NCBI GenBank assembly: GCA_016202605.1 | Contig: JACQOJ010000099.1 | Span: 1-48,209, forward strand | Length of the DNA stretch: 48,209 nucleotides | Direction of reading: 5' to 3' | From: Betaproteobacteria bacterium | GTDB lineage: Bacteria > Pseudomonadota > Gammaproteobacteria > Burkholderiales > SG8-41 | Shown: positions 1 through 8,749 of the stretch, in pieces | Position numbering within the stretch: the first letter of the stretch is position 1 | Layout of the letters: each line of letters starts with the position of its first letter | Position numbers and translations under genes: made by a program | The notes under the pieces: generated by a model | What the model saw: only the letters and a program-made list of their open reading frames with translations | Told to the model about the DNA's origin: nothing | Databases searched by the model: none

Positions 1-1
1 A

Positions 2-352
2 GGGATGACGGTGCGCGGCTATCTCGACAAGGTCAAGTGTCCGACGCTGCTCGTCACCGGCGAGTTCGATCCGCTGTGCCCGCTCGAAGACGCGGTCGAG
101 GCTTTCAACGATCTCAAGGTGCCGAAGGACATGTGGGTGTTCGAAAACCAGTATCACCCGCTGTGGGGCATCGCCAACCTCGGCGGCATGGACTGCCACG
201 ACTACGTGCTCGACTGGCTGCACGCCCTGTTCTCGGGCAAGCGCGTGCCGAAGAAGAGCGGGCGCATCGCCTACATCCGGGAAAACGGCGACGGCCCGTG
301 GGGCCGGTGCGACTGGACGTCGCCGATCAAACCGGGTCAGGCGTACTTCTGA
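2..352 (+). CDS. alpha/beta hydrolase, C-terminal part (cut by window edge)
   Basis: The reading frame is open from the first bases of the window, so only the last 116 residues of a longer protein are present. The segment KCPTLLVTGEFDPLCPLEDA is the typical late strand of an alpha/beta hydrolase carrying the acidic member of the triad (TGEFDPL), and the following YHPLWG supplies a candidate catalytic histidine. The nucleophile region lies outside the window, so substrate class (esterase, peptidase-like or C-C hydrolase) cannot be judged. The ATG at position 5 is probably internal. The next stretch downstream holds a decayed LysR end and no partner gene on this strand. Confidence 0.75.
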   Translation, partial: GMTVRGYLDKVKCPTLLVTGEFDPLCPLEDAVEAFNDLKVPKDMWVFENQYHPLWGIANLGGMDCHDYVLDWLHALFSGKRVPKKSGRIAYIRENGDGPWGRCDWTSPIKPGQAYF

Positions 353-415
353 CCGGAAATTCTACGTCGAGTCGTAGGAATTGTTGTTCCCCCGGATTTC
401 ATGTCATTTCATCCG

Positions 416-541
416 GGCTACGGAGACCTCATCGTGTGCCCGGAAAGCAGCGCCAGGGATCCAGACATTGTCGCCTTCCGCGACTGGGTGCTCGCCGAGG
501 CCGCCGCAAGCGTGGCGCTCGTCAAGATTCCGGAAATTTAG
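416..541 (+). pseudogene. remnant of a LysR-type regulator C-terminus
   Basis: This frame reads GYGDLIVCPE, then ARDPDIVAFRDWVLAEA, and stops at 539-541. The pattern 'YLVCPE...P.I.AFRDWLL.EA' is the usual end of the substrate-binding domain of GcvA-like LysR regulators. No helix-turn-helix or effector domain precedes it, because the upstream 70 bases and the hydrolase leave no room. I therefore read it as a remnant about 40 codons long. The match is recognised by eye on a short segment, so confidence is limited. Confidence 0.45.
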
Positions 542-566
542 CGTCTTGAAGCTTGGCGCGCGGGCT

Positions 567-1538
567 TCACTGCGGCTGAATGCCGACCGCCTTCAGCAGC
601 TTCGCGTACTTTCCGATCTCCGTGCGGATCAGACTGCTGAACTCCTCGGGCGTGCTCGTGGCGCTGTCCACGCCGAGGGTGGCGAATCGTTTCTTGACAT
701 CGGCATCTTTAAGGATTCGTCCCAGCTCCGTGTTGAGCCGCGTGATGATGGCCTGCGGCGTGCCGGCCGGCGCGAGTACGCCCCACCAGCTGGTCATTGC
801 GTAGCCTTGCACCCCGGAGGCTGCCACGGTGGGCACCCCCGGTACGAGCGGGGTGGGTTCGGGGCCGGTCACCGCGAGCGCGCGCAGCTTCCCGGCCTGA
901 ACGTGCGGCAGCACCACTGCCATGTCGGAGAACACCACGTCCACCTCGCCTGACAGGAGCGCGGTGGTGATGAGCGCGGAGCCCTTGAACGGCACGTGCA
1001 GCATGTCCGTCTGGGTCATCCCCTTGTAGAGCTCGGCCGAGAGGTGCGAAATGCTGCCCGGCCCGCTGGAGCCGTAATTGATCTTGCCTTTGTGCTTCTT
1101 CACCAGCGCGGTGAACTCCTTGAACGTTTTCGCCGGCACGGAGGGGTGCACCACGACGATTTGCGGCGCCACGACGGCGAGCGTGATCGGCGCAAAATCC
1201 TTGAGCGGATCATAGCCGACGTTCTTGTAGACATTGTGGTTGATGGCCACCGGCCCGACGTTGCCCACGAGCAGCGTGTAGCCGTCGGCAGGCGACTTTG
1301 CCGCCACCGCCGATCCCAGGCTGCCGGCCACGCCGGCGCGGTTTTCGACGATGGCTTGCTGTTTCCAGGCTTCGGTGAGCTTCTGACCCAGGATGCGCGC
1401 GATGGTGTCGGAGGTGCCCCCTGCGGGAAACGGCGCGATTACGCGAATCGGTTTGGCGGGATAAGTCTGCGCGGCCGCCGATGCGGGCAATGCGCCGATC
1501 ACGACGGCGAGCGAAGCGCCAACGAGCAATGTTTTCAC
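567..1538 (-). CDS. Bug/TctC-family tripartite tricarboxylate transporter substrate-binding protein
   Basis: This is a 323-residue periplasmic solute-binding protein. The N-terminus is a classical signal peptide ending near ASAAAQ, followed by YPAKPIRVIAPFPAGGTSDTIAR, the Bug-family ligand-loop signature. The family binds carboxylates or amides for TctAB-type transporters, but many betaproteobacterial members are orphans with unknown ligands, and no tctA/tctB is visible here. I chose the GTG start at 1538 because AGGAG lies 6 bases upstream; an in-frame GTG at 1553 would place that ribosome-binding site inside the gene. Length is normal for the family. It stands alone, facing the LysR remnant. 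Confidence 0.9.
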   Translation of the reverse strand: MKTLLVGASLAVVIGALPASAAAQTYPAKPIRVIAPFPAGGTSDTIARILGQKLTEAWKQQAIVENRAGVAGSLGSAVAAKSPADGYTLLVGNVGPVAINHNVYKNVGYDPLKDFAPITLAVVAPQIVVVHPSVPAKTFKEFTALVKKHKGKINYGSSGPGSISHLSAELYKGMTQTDMLHVPFKGSALITTALLSGEVDVVFSDMAVVLPHVQAGKLRALAVTGPEPTPLVPGVPTVAASGVQGYAMTSWWGVLAPAGTPQAIITRLNTELGRILKDADVKKRFATLGVDSATSTPEEFSSLIRTEIGKYAKLLKAVGIQPQ

Positions 1539-1677
1539 GACGTGCTCCTCCACTTTATGCCGGGGCGGGGACGCGCCGGCGGGTTGTGCATGCGGCTTTT
1601 GTTGAAATCAGTGTGCCTCATGCCGCCGGCCCGTGCAAGGGGCCGGGCGCCGCGGTCCCGAAACCACCGCCGGGAGG

Positions 1678-2082
1678 CTACGGGAGCTGGATCTTGCCGC
1701 CGCCGGGCAATCCGCCCGGTCCGATTCCGCCCATGCCCCCCTGCGGCACGACGATCGAAGAGGCCGCCTGGCGGCGCAGTTCCTGCAGTTCCTTCATCGT
1801 GCGTTCCACCGCCTCCTTGGCGGCGGCCCCGAACTTCCGGGTGGCTTCTTCGAGCGACCGGGCGTCGATTTCGAAGTTGATCGGCAGCGGTCCCGCGTTG
1901 GTGAGGATCTGCGCTTCTCCGGCGTAGACCGTCTTGCGGCCGGGGTCCGGCGCGCCGTCGCTCTTCACCGGGACCAGGGCGCGAATCGTTCCGACCTTGC
2001 GATCGGTGTAGATCTCCTCGCGGTAGAGCGCCGCGGAATCCATTTTCCCTTCGCCGGCGCGTTCATTCGGATTCAAAGCCAT
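1678..2082 (-). CDS. conserved-looking small protein with glycine-rich tail, function unknown
   Basis: The product is a soluble protein of 134 residues, with no signal peptide or membrane segment. The middle contains VYAGEAQILTNAGPLPINFE, a plausible beta-rich core. An amphipathic, charged helix (SLEEATRKFGAAAKEAVERTMKELQEL) follows, and the last 20 residues are rich in Gly and Pro (GGMGGIGPGGLPGGG). The start at 2082 is preferred over 2115 because GAGG lies 5 bases before it. I do not recognise the family. Codon use is like that of neighbouring genes, which supports a real gene. It is divergent from the membrane-protein gene that follows. Confidence 0.6.
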   Translation of the reverse strand: MALNPNERAGEGKMDSAALYREEIYTDRKVGTIRALVPVKSDGAPDPGRKTVYAGEAQILTNAGPLPINFEIDARSLEEATRKFGAAAKEAVERTMKELQELRRQAASSIVVPQGGMGGIGPGGLPGGGKIQLP

Positions 2083-2218
2083 TGTTGCCTCGCTGCTCAG
2101 GTATCGACAGGGCACAAGCGTAACAGAAAAGCCGGGGAAATTTTAGCGCGCGGCGTGACAAACCGCGAACAACAGCCGAAAATTAGCCGCGATAGACGCG
2201 AAAAAGAGGAGCAGTGAC

Positions 2219-2626
2219 ATGGCGGACATCGACGCTGCGACCCGGACGGCGGCGCCGCCGGAAAGCCTCGTGCGGCTCACGCACGTGGTCTACGGCCTGC
2301 ACGCATTCAGCGCGGTCATGGGCGTACTGGGTCCCGCCTTCATCGTGACGGCTTTTCTCACCGGCTGGCCGTCCATCATCGGCGTGATCATCAACTACGT
2401 GAAGCGCGGCGACGCGCGCGGCACCTACCTCGACTCGCACTTCGGCTGGCAGATACGGACTTTCTGGTACGCCCTGCTTTGGGCGGCGATCGGGCTGCTG
2501 TTGATCGCGACCGTGTTCGGCATGGTGATCGGCGTCCCGCTGCTGGTCGTGGTGGGGCTCTGGGTGCTCTACCGCATCGTCCGCGGCTGGATCACGCTGA
2601 ACGACGGGCAGCCGATGCCCGTGTGA
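2219..2626 (+). CDS. small inner-membrane protein (DUF4870-like)
   Basis: The product has 135 residues with hydrophobic stretches at about 28-60 and 83-125, giving three or four membrane spans. The segment SHFGWQIRTFWYALLW and the closing YRIVRGWITLNDGQPMP resemble small betaproteobacterial membrane proteins of the DUF4870 type; I am not certain of the family. A strong GAGGAG lies 7 bases before the ATG. The next gene begins 14 bases after its stop, so the two are probably co-transcribed. Function is unknown. Confidence 0.75.
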   Translation: MADIDAATRTAAPPESLVRLTHVVYGLHAFSAVMGVLGPAFIVTAFLTGWPSIIGVIINYVKRGDARGTYLDSHFGWQIRTFWYALLWAAIGLLLIATVFGMVIGVPLLVVVGLWVLYRIVRGWITLNDGQPMPV

Positions 2627-2640
2627 ATCGCGGACCCCGC

Positions 2641-4149
2641 ATGTCCCGGATCGTTCTCTGCACCGTCAACGCGCGTTACGTGCACGCCGCGCTCGGCCTG
2701 CGCTATCTCGCCGCCAACATGGGCGAGTTACAGGGCGGGACGAAGATCGTCGAATTCGTGCTCGGCGCGCGCCCCGCGGACATGGTGGAGACGCTGCTCG
2801 CCGAAAAGCCGCGCATCGCCGGTTTCGGCGTCTACATCTGGAACGTCGAGGAAATCACCCGGATGGTGGCGCTCATGAAGCGCGTGGCGCCGGAGGTGGT
2901 CGTCGTGGTGGGCGGTCCGGAGGTCAGCTACGAAGTCGGGGAGCAGCGCATCTGCACGCTGGCCGATTACGTGGTCACCGGCTGGGGCGACGCGACATTC
3001 CCGAAGTTGTGCCGAGATATCCTTGCCGACCGGTTGCCGCACGACAAGGTGCTTGCGGGCGAGCAGCCGGCTCTCGATGCGATCGCGCTGCCGTACGCCC
3101 TTTACAACGAGGAGGATATCGCGAAACGATTTCTTTACGTCGAAGCCTCGCGCGGATGCCCGTTCAAATGCGAATTCTGCCTGTCGGCGCTCGACAGGAC
3201 GGCATGGCCGTTCGACCTCGACGCGTTCCTCGCCGAACTCGCGGCACTGTATGATCGTGGCGCGCGGCACTTTCGTTTCGTGGACCGCACCTTCAATCTG
3301 AAAGTCGCCGCGGGCGTGCGGATCCTGGAATTCTTTCTCGCGCGGCTGGACGACAGACTGTTCGTGCACTTCGAAGTCATTCCCGACCATCTGCCCGAGC
3401 GGCTGAAGGAAGCGATCGCGAGGTTTGCGGCGGGGTCATTGCAGTTCGAGGTGGGCATCCAGACGTGGAACCCGGAGGCGCAGGCGCTCATTTCGCGCAG
3501 GCAGGACAACACGAAGGCGGAAGCAAACCTGCGCTGGCTCCGGAACCACTCCAGTGCCCTCATCCACGTCGACCTGATCGCCGGGCTTCCGGGCGAGGGC
3601 ATCGAGAGCTTCGGGCGCGGATTCGACCGCCTTCACGCGCTTGGCCCGCACGAGATACAGGTGGGGATACTCAAGCGGCTGCGCGGCACGCCGATCGCAC
3701 GCCATACCGGGGCGTTTGCGATGCGCTACAATCCCGATCCGCCCTATAACGTGCTCGCCACCGACCGCATCGGTTTCGCGGACATGCAACGTATATCGCG
3801 TTTCGCCCGCTATTGGGAAATGGTGGGAAATTCGGGACGGTTCCGCGGAGCGCTGCCGTTGCTGCTCGGCGATGCGCCGTTCGAGCGGTTCATGCGTTTT
3901 TCGGACTGGCTGTTCGCGCAGACCGGCAGGACCCACGAAATCGCGCTCGATCGCCTGTTCGAGCTGGTCTATGCGTTCACGACGACGGAACTCGCCGTTC
4001 CGCCCGAACGCGCCGCCGAATTGCTCCTGAGCGACTACGCGGCGAGCGGCGCGCGAGGCCGGCTGAGCTTCATGCCGGCGCTGACGCGAAACCGTGTATT
4101 GCCTCCGGCGAAAGGCCGCGGCTGGATGCGCCAGGCGCGACATCTATGA
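2641..4149 (+). CDS. B12-binding-domain radical SAM protein (DUF4080 type)
   Basis: The product has 502 residues. Residues 1-130 form a cobalamin-binding-like domain (MSRIVLCTVNARYVHAALGL, then VVVVVGGPEVSYE). The radical SAM cluster motif CxxxCxxC is at Cys173, Cys177 and Cys180 (RGCPFKCEFC), followed by a TIM-barrel half and a C-terminal DUF4080-like region ending in a basic tail. Such proteins carry out radical methylations or rearrangements; the substrate is unknown. The start is at 2641, since an upstream extension to 2479 would overlap the previous gene. The stop overlaps the next gene's start (ATGA), indicating translational coupling. Confidence 0.88.
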   Translation: MSRIVLCTVNARYVHAALGLRYLAANMGELQGGTKIVEFVLGARPADMVETLLAEKPRIAGFGVYIWNVEEITRMVALMKRVAPEVVVVVGGPEVSYEVGEQRICTLADYVVTGWGDATFPKLCRDILADRLPHDKVLAGEQPALDAIALPYALYNEEDIAKRFLYVEASRGCPFKCEFCLSALDRTAWPFDLDAFLAELAALYDRGARHFRFVDRTFNLKVAAGVRILEFFLARLDDRLFVHFEVIPDHLPERLKEAIARFAAGSLQFEVGIQTWNPEAQALISRRQDNTKAEANLRWLRNHSSALIHVDLIAGLPGEGIESFGRGFDRLHALGPHEIQVGILKRLRGTPIARHTGAFAMRYNPDPPYNVLATDRIGFADMQRISRFARYWEMVGNSGRFRGALPLLLGDAPFERFMRFSDWLFAQTGRTHEIALDRLFELVYAFTTTELAVPPERAAELLLSDYAASGARGRLSFMPALTRNRVLPPAKGRGWMRQARHL

Positions 4150-4535
4150 GACGCTTCGACCCGCGGGAACACGCGCGGAACGTTCTGGGCGAGCGGCTGC
4201 AGAGCTGCGGCGAATCGCCGGTAACGGGTTTTTATCGTGACGGCTGCTGCAACACGGGGCCGGACGACCCCGGCATGCACAGTATCTGCGCGATCATGAC
4301 GGCGGAGTTTCTCGCCTTCAGCCGTTCCCGCGGCAACGACCTGACGACGCCCGCGCCGGACTTCGGCTTTCCAGGGCTGCAACCCGGCGACCGCTGGTGC
4401 CTGTGCGCCGCGCGCTGGAAGGAGGCGCTCGACGCGGGAATGGCGCCCAGGGTGGTTCTTACCGCGACCCATGAAGCGACCCTCGGGTTCGTGTCGCTCG
4501 ATGACCTCAAGAAGCACGCGATCGATCTCGTCTGA
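4146..4535 (+). CDS. DUF2237 family protein
   Basis: The product has 129 residues and matches the DUF2237 pattern along its whole length: NVLGERLQSCGESPVTGFYR, then DGCCNTGPDDPGMHSICA, EFLAFSRSRGNDL, FGFPGLQPGDRWCLCAARW and a final THEATLGFVSLDDLKKHAID. The several conserved cysteines (CC, C, CLC) suggest metal or thiol chemistry, but the biochemical role is not established. The ATG overlaps the TGA of the radical SAM gene by four bases. The family is widespread in proteobacteria and cyanobacteria. Confidence 0.9.
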   Translation: MRRFDPREHARNVLGERLQSCGESPVTGFYRDGCCNTGPDDPGMHSICAIMTAEFLAFSRSRGNDLTTPAPDFGFPGLQPGDRWCLCAARWKEALDAGMAPRVVLTATHEATLGFVSLDDLKKHAIDLV

Positions 4536-4547
4536 CAGCGTCGGGCA

Positions 4548-4943
4548 ATGACAGACGGGAGCGCGCCGGCGGTGCGGATCGACAAGTGGCTGTGGGCCGC
4601 GCGGTTTTTCAAAACCCGTTCCGCGGCACAGCAGGCCGTGGAAGGCGGCAAGGTCAAGCTCAACGGTGAGCGCAGCAAGCCCTCCAGGGATCTCAAGGCG
4701 GGCGACGAGCTTGTGATCCACATCGGTGCCTACGAGTGGGTGATCCGCGTTGCCCGGCTCTCGGAAAAACGCGGTCCGGCCACCGTCGCGCGCACGCTCT
4801 ATGTCGAGGACGAAGCGAGCCGCAGCCGCCGCACCGAGCAGGTCGCGTTGCGCCGGTTTGCCGCGGTCCCCGGCGGCGAGCGCCGCGGCCGCCCCACCAA
4901 GCGCGAGCGGCGGCAGCTCGAGCGCTGGCGCCACCGCTCGTAG
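4548..4943 (+). CDS. hslR: S4-domain RNA-binding heat-shock protein Hsp15 (HslR)
   Basis: The product has 131 residues. The S4 domain spans about residues 9-70 (VRIDKWLWAARFFKTRSAAQ, GGKVKLNGERSKPSRDLKAGDEL). A basic, Arg-rich tail follows (RRGRPTKRERRQLERWRHRS), as is usual in HslR. Hsp15 binds free 50S subunits that carry a nascent chain and helps recycle stalled ribosomes. The gene starts 12 bases after the DUF2237 stop and is probably the last gene of that operon. It converges on malonyl-CoA decarboxylase, with 15 bases between the stops and no clear terminator. Confidence 0.93.
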   Translation: MTDGSAPAVRIDKWLWAARFFKTRSAAQQAVEGGKVKLNGERSKPSRDLKAGDELVIHIGAYEWVIRVARLSEKRGPATVARTLYVEDEASRSRRTEQVALRRFAAVPGGERRGRPTKRERRQLERWRHRS

Positions 4944-4958
4944 TTCTTCGCAGGAGAT

Positions 4959-6335
4959 TCAGGCGGACCGGGATTCTTCCGCCGCGCGATCCTCCGGCCA
5001 GCGCAGCGCGCGGGCGAGCGATTCGACGCGGCGGGAAACGGCCATCCTGCCTTCGTTGACGTAGGCTTCGTGGTTGAGCTCGACTTCGTCGAGTTCGTAG
5101 AGATAGTTCACCATCATGCCCGCCGATTGCGTCAGCCCCCGGGAAGAGGGATCGGCGCCCCAGTTGATGCGTTCCAGGCGCGCGCCGTTGCGCAGATGAA
5201 ACCGGGCCACGGCATCGAGCGGCTGGCCGTCGCCGCGCCGGGCGCGCGTGAGGTAGTGCGCGCACAGCCGCTGGAGTATCTCGCGCATCTCATCACCCGG
5301 CGCCGCGCTGCGACGCGCGGTCTGGCTCCTGGTCTTCGTCACCCACGCCGCGAGCTCGCTCTTGCCCTCGATTGCCGCGAGCTGCGCGATGTTCGCATCA
5401 AGCCACGCCCGGAAGCCGGGCACCGGAGACAGCGTGCTGAACGTTTTCACCTTGGGCAGTTCCTCGTGGAGTTCGCCGGCGACCTGCTTGATGAGGAAAT
5501 CGCCGAACGAGATGCCATGAAGCCCCGCCTGGCAGTCGCTGATCGAGTAGAAGATCGCCGTGTCCGCGCGTTCCGGATCCACGACCTCGCTCGCGGGATC
5601 GAGCAATTCGTGGATCTTCGCCGCGAGCCCCCTGACCAGCGCCACTTCCACGAAGATCAACGGGTCGTCCGGCAGCGACGGATGGAAGAACGCGAAACAG
5701 CGCCGGTCGGCCGCGAGGCGCCGCCGCAGATCGTCCCAGCCGTTGATCGCGTGCACCGCCTCGTAGCGGATCAATTTTTCCAGGATGTGCGCCGGCGTGC
5801 GCCAGTCGATCCGTTGCAGGGAGATGAAGCCGCGGTTGAACCACGAGCGCAGGAGATGCACGAAATCCGCCTCGACCGGTCGCAATCGCGGCCGGGCGGG
5901 CAGTTGCTGCAGCACCAGTCCGCGCATTTCCACCAGTGCGGCGGTTCCGCCGGGGGCCATGTTGATGCGCCGGAGCAATTCCTGGCGCGGGGCCTCGACC
6001 GCGTGCGCCAGCGCCGCGAGCATCTCCCCGTCCGGGTTCGCGCGGTAGGCCTCGATCGCCCGCATGACGGCCTCGCTGTCGGGGGAGAACTCGCGCTCCA
6101 GGCAGTCGAAGAACTCGGCGCGCCCGGCGTCGTCGAGAGCGGAATACGCGGCGACGATTTCCATGGCGAGCGCGGCGCTGGACGGCTCGCCCCGTTCGAT
6201 CAGCAGCGCATGGCACAGTTCACTCAGTTTCGCGACGCGGTCGCGGCGCGCGACAACGGCGCGCAACCGCGGACTCAGCAGGACGCGGCCGCGTTCGGCG
6301 ATGGATCGGATCAGTTTGTTGAAAAACGAAGGCAT
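4959..6335 (-). CDS. mlycD: malonyl-CoA decarboxylase
   Basis: The product has 458 residues, about the bacterial family length. The N-terminal half is helical (about residues 1-150). The C-terminal acetyltransferase-like catalytic half contains LRSWFNRGFISLQRIDW, RRCFAFFHPSLPDDPLIFVE, FGDFLIKQVAGEL and TFSTLSPVPGFRAWL, all hallmarks of the enzyme. It converts malonyl-CoA to acetyl-CoA and CO2, either in malonate catabolism or as relief of excess malonyl-CoA. No malonate transporter or malonyl-CoA synthetase is adjacent, so it is an orphan here. The ribosome-binding site before ATG 6335 is weak. Confidence 0.93.
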   Translation of the reverse strand: MPSFFNKLIRSIAERGRVLLSPRLRAVVARRDRVAKLSELCHALLIERGEPSSAALAMEIVAAYSALDDAGRAEFFDCLEREFSPDSEAVMRAIEAYRANPDGEMLAALAHAVEAPRQELLRRINMAPGGTAALVEMRGLVLQQLPARPRLRPVEADFVHLLRSWFNRGFISLQRIDWRTPAHILEKLIRYEAVHAINGWDDLRRRLAADRRCFAFFHPSLPDDPLIFVEVALVRGLAAKIHELLDPASEVVDPERADTAIFYSISDCQAGLHGISFGDFLIKQVAGELHEELPKVKTFSTLSPVPGFRAWLDANIAQLAAIEGKSELAAWVTKTRSQTARRSAAPGDEMREILQRLCAHYLTRARRGDGQPLDAVARFHLRNGARLERINWGADPSSRGLTQSAGMMVNYLYELDEVELNHEAYVNEGRMAVSRRVESLARALRWPEDRAAEESRSA

Positions 6336-6415
6336 GGCGCTTCTAGATTACCCTGTGCCGGCAAACCAACCAAGTCCCCGCTGCCCGGTATCCATCGGGT
6401 GCCTCACTCGATTCG

Positions 6416-7960
6416 CTAGCTACGCTCCGCGCCGGGCCGGCCGTCCTCGACGGCGTAGGCGACGAGTGTCCGTATCGGCGACTGCGGGTCCCGGACGTCG
6501 TCGAGCGTGCGCAACTGCGCGAGACAGCGTCTGGCGGACAGTTCCATTGCCGTATAGCCGCGGCGCGTCGGATTGGCATGCTTGATGTGCGGATTGTCCG
6601 GGGCCCAGGCCTCGACCTCCCTGCGCGGCCGGCCCTGCGAGCTGATGGATGTGCCGACGAACTCCGTCGCGACGACCGGGGCGCGCGGGTCGTCGAAATC
6701 GATCCTGAGATCGGCTACCACCGACATGTGCACGTCCCCGCCGATCACGACCGGATTCGCGATGCGCCCGTCCGCGATGTGGCTCAGGATCCGCTTGCGC
6801 GCTTCCGGATAGCCGTCCCAGCCGTCGGTCCAGAAGGACTGCCCTGCGCCGGGCATGCGGTCCGCCTGCGCCATCAACGTCTGCTGCGCGATGATGTTCC
6901 AGCGCGCGCGCGAAGCGGACAGTCCGTCCAGCAGCCACTTTTCCTGCGCGGCGCCGAGCAGGGTGCGATGCGGATCGAGCCGCTCGGCGCAATCTTCGAC
7001 CACGTTGCTGCCGCCGCGTCCGGGGCGGGTGCAGACCTGCGGCGATTTGTACTGGCGCCCGTCGAGAATATGAAACCGGGCGATCCCGCCGAAGGCCGCG
7101 CGCGCGTAGAGCTGCATGTGGGGGCCGCGGGGGCGCGCCCAGCCCGGCAGCGGCATGTGTTCGTAGTACGCCTGATACGCCGCCGCGCGCCGTCTCAGGA
7201 ACAGCTCCGGGGGCGTGCGCTCCTCCGAATGGTCTCCCGCGTAATCGTTGTCCACCTCGTGGTCGTCCCAGGTCACCAGCCAGGGAAAGGACGCGTGCGC
7301 CGCCTGCAGGTCGGGATCGCTCTTGTAGAGCGCGTGCCGGTTGCGGTACTCGCGCAGCGTGATCGGCTCGCCCGCCTCGTGCTTGCGCACGTGATTGCGG
7401 CCCCAGGACGACTCGTAGATGTAATCGCCGAGATGGATGACGAGGTCGAGATCCTCGCGCGACATGTGACGGTAGGCCGCGTAGTAGCCCTGCTCGTACT
7501 GCTGGCAGGACGCGAACGCGAAGCGCATGCGCTCGGCCGCCGCATCCGGTGCGGGCGCGGTCCGGGTGCGGCCGATGGGGCTTGCCGCGCCGCCGGCGTG
7601 AAAGCGATACCAGTACCAGCGGGCGGGCTCGAGCCCGGTCAGTTCCACATGCACCGAATGTGCAAGTTCGGGCGTGGCGACGGCCTTTCCCTTGCGGACG
7701 ATGCTCCCGAAGGATTCGTCCGCGGCGAGTTCCCATCCGATTTCGACCGTTTGCGGAGGCATGCCGCCGCCTTCCAGCGGACGCGGCGCGAGGCGCGTCC
7801 ATAATACGAAACCCGCAGGCTGCGGATACCCGGAAGCGACGCCCAGCGTGAACGGGTCGCTCGCGAACCGGGGGCGCGCCAGCGCCCGCGGAATCGGGAG
7901 GAGGGCGGAAGCCGCAAGGCCGGCGGCGTCAACAAGAAAGCGGCGTCGGGAAAGCGACAT
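6416..7960 (-). CDS. phoD: Tat-exported PhoD-like alkaline phosphatase/phosphodiesterase
   Basis: The product has 514 residues from the start at 7960. The N-terminus MSLSRRRFLVDAAGLAASALL is a twin-arginine signal (SRRRFL). The PhoD N-terminal beta domain (residues 30-135) is followed by the metallophosphatase domain with HLGDYIYESSWG, TWDDHEVDNDYAGD, IAQQTLMAQ and IGGDVHMS as metal-site segments. The family removes phosphate from phosphomono- and diesters in the periplasm, using Fe3+ and Ca2+. The longer frame to 8029 would add 23 residues before the Tat motif and is rejected. No Pho box was identified upstream. The symbol denotes the family only. Confidence 0.88.
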   Translation of the reverse strand: MSLSRRRFLVDAAGLAASALLPIPRALARPRFASDPFTLGVASGYPQPAGFVLWTRLAPRPLEGGGMPPQTVEIGWELAADESFGSIVRKGKAVATPELAHSVHVELTGLEPARWYWYRFHAGGAASPIGRTRTAPAPDAAAERMRFAFASCQQYEQGYYAAYRHMSREDLDLVIHLGDYIYESSWGRNHVRKHEAGEPITLREYRNRHALYKSDPDLQAAHASFPWLVTWDDHEVDNDYAGDHSEERTPPELFLRRRAAAYQAYYEHMPLPGWARPRGPHMQLYARAAFGGIARFHILDGRQYKSPQVCTRPGRGGSNVVEDCAERLDPHRTLLGAAQEKWLLDGLSASRARWNIIAQQTLMAQADRMPGAGQSFWTDGWDGYPEARKRILSHIADGRIANPVVIGGDVHMSVVADLRIDFDDPRAPVVATEFVGTSISSQGRPRREVEAWAPDNPHIKHANPTRRGYTAMELSARRCLAQLRTLDDVRDPQSPIRTLVAYAVEDGRPGAERS

Positions 7961-8146
7961 GATGATCACTATAACGCGGCTGCGTGGATACTCGTGGACA
8001 CGGTCGCGGCCGCAAGGGCATCTCGGCATAGGCGCTGCAGGCCAAAAAACGCTGCGATCAGATGCGACGCTAATACCGATGGGGACGACCGGCCACGCCG
8101 GCGATCCGCGCGCCTTGAACCGGTCTTGTTCGTTAAGCGCCGAGAG

Positions 8147-8749
8147 TCAGTAGCCTTGAGGCCCGAAGACCGTAATGCCCAGTCGGCGTTCCAGAGCGCG
8201 CCCGAACCGATACTTCATTTCCGGTCCCTCATAAGTCATCGGCGGGGTTCCGAGAAAACCCGATTCCGCCTCCACCCGCAATACGGTGAACGATGGCCCC
8301 GGTTGCGAGGCGATTCCAGGCAGCGCGCGCTCGAGATCCGCAATGTTTTCTATGGTCCTGGTCCGGGGAATTCCCGCGGCCTGCGCCAGGGCCGCGTAGT
8401 CAGCCCCGCCCTGGTTGACCATCGGCATGCCGCCGACCGTCTGGTATACGCGGTTATCGACCACGAAATGCTTCAGGTTGCGTGGCGCCTGGGCCGCCTC
8501 CGTGAGCAGGCAGCCGAGATTCATGCACAGCGAGCCGTCAGCGTTCAACACCCAGACCGGCGTGTTGGGCAGCGCCAGGGCGAGCCCGAGCGCGAAGCTC
8601 GCGGCAAATCCCATCGCGCCATGCATGTAGAAGCTGTCCTCGCTTTTCGTTGCGGCCCACCACTCGTTGGCCGCCATGCCGAGCGCGCAGACCACCGCCG
8701 CATCGCCGCGGTGAGCGGCAAGCACTTCCAATGCCTCTCTCGTTTTCAT
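8147..8749 (-). CDS. thiamine-diphosphate-dependent decarboxylase, beta (cofactor-binding) subunit; sulfo/phosphonopyruvate decarboxylase-like
   Basis: The product has 200 residues and corresponds to the C-terminal, pyrophosphate-binding domain of ThDP decarboxylases. The segment WVLNADGSLCMNLGCL carries the diphosphate/Mg2+ motif (normally GDGx...N, here ADGS). Then come LKHFVVDNRVYQTVGGMP and FTVLRVEAESGFLGTPPM, typical of ComE and phosphonopyruvate decarboxylase beta. It should form an active site only with the alpha subunit encoded immediately upstream; the ATG overlaps that gene's TGA by three bases. Expected reaction: decarboxylation of a 3-substituted 2-oxo acid to an aldehyde. It is the last gene of the ABC-transporter operon. 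The physiological substrate is unknown. Confidence 0.88.
   Translation of the reverse strand: MKTREALEVLAAHRGDAAVVCALGMAANEWWAATKSEDSFYMHGAMGFAASFALGLALALPNTPVWVLNADGSLCMNLGCLLTEAAQAPRNLKHFVVDNRVYQTVGGMPMVNQGGADYAALAQAAGIPRTRTIENIADLERALPGIASQPGPSFTVLRVEAESGFLGTPPMTYEGPEMKYRFGRALERRLGITVFGPQGY

Noticed and set aside
5070-6419. 449-codon open frame on the plus strand
   Set aside because: It is antisense to malonyl-CoA decarboxylase and is composed of Arg/Ala/Gly-rich shadow sequence.
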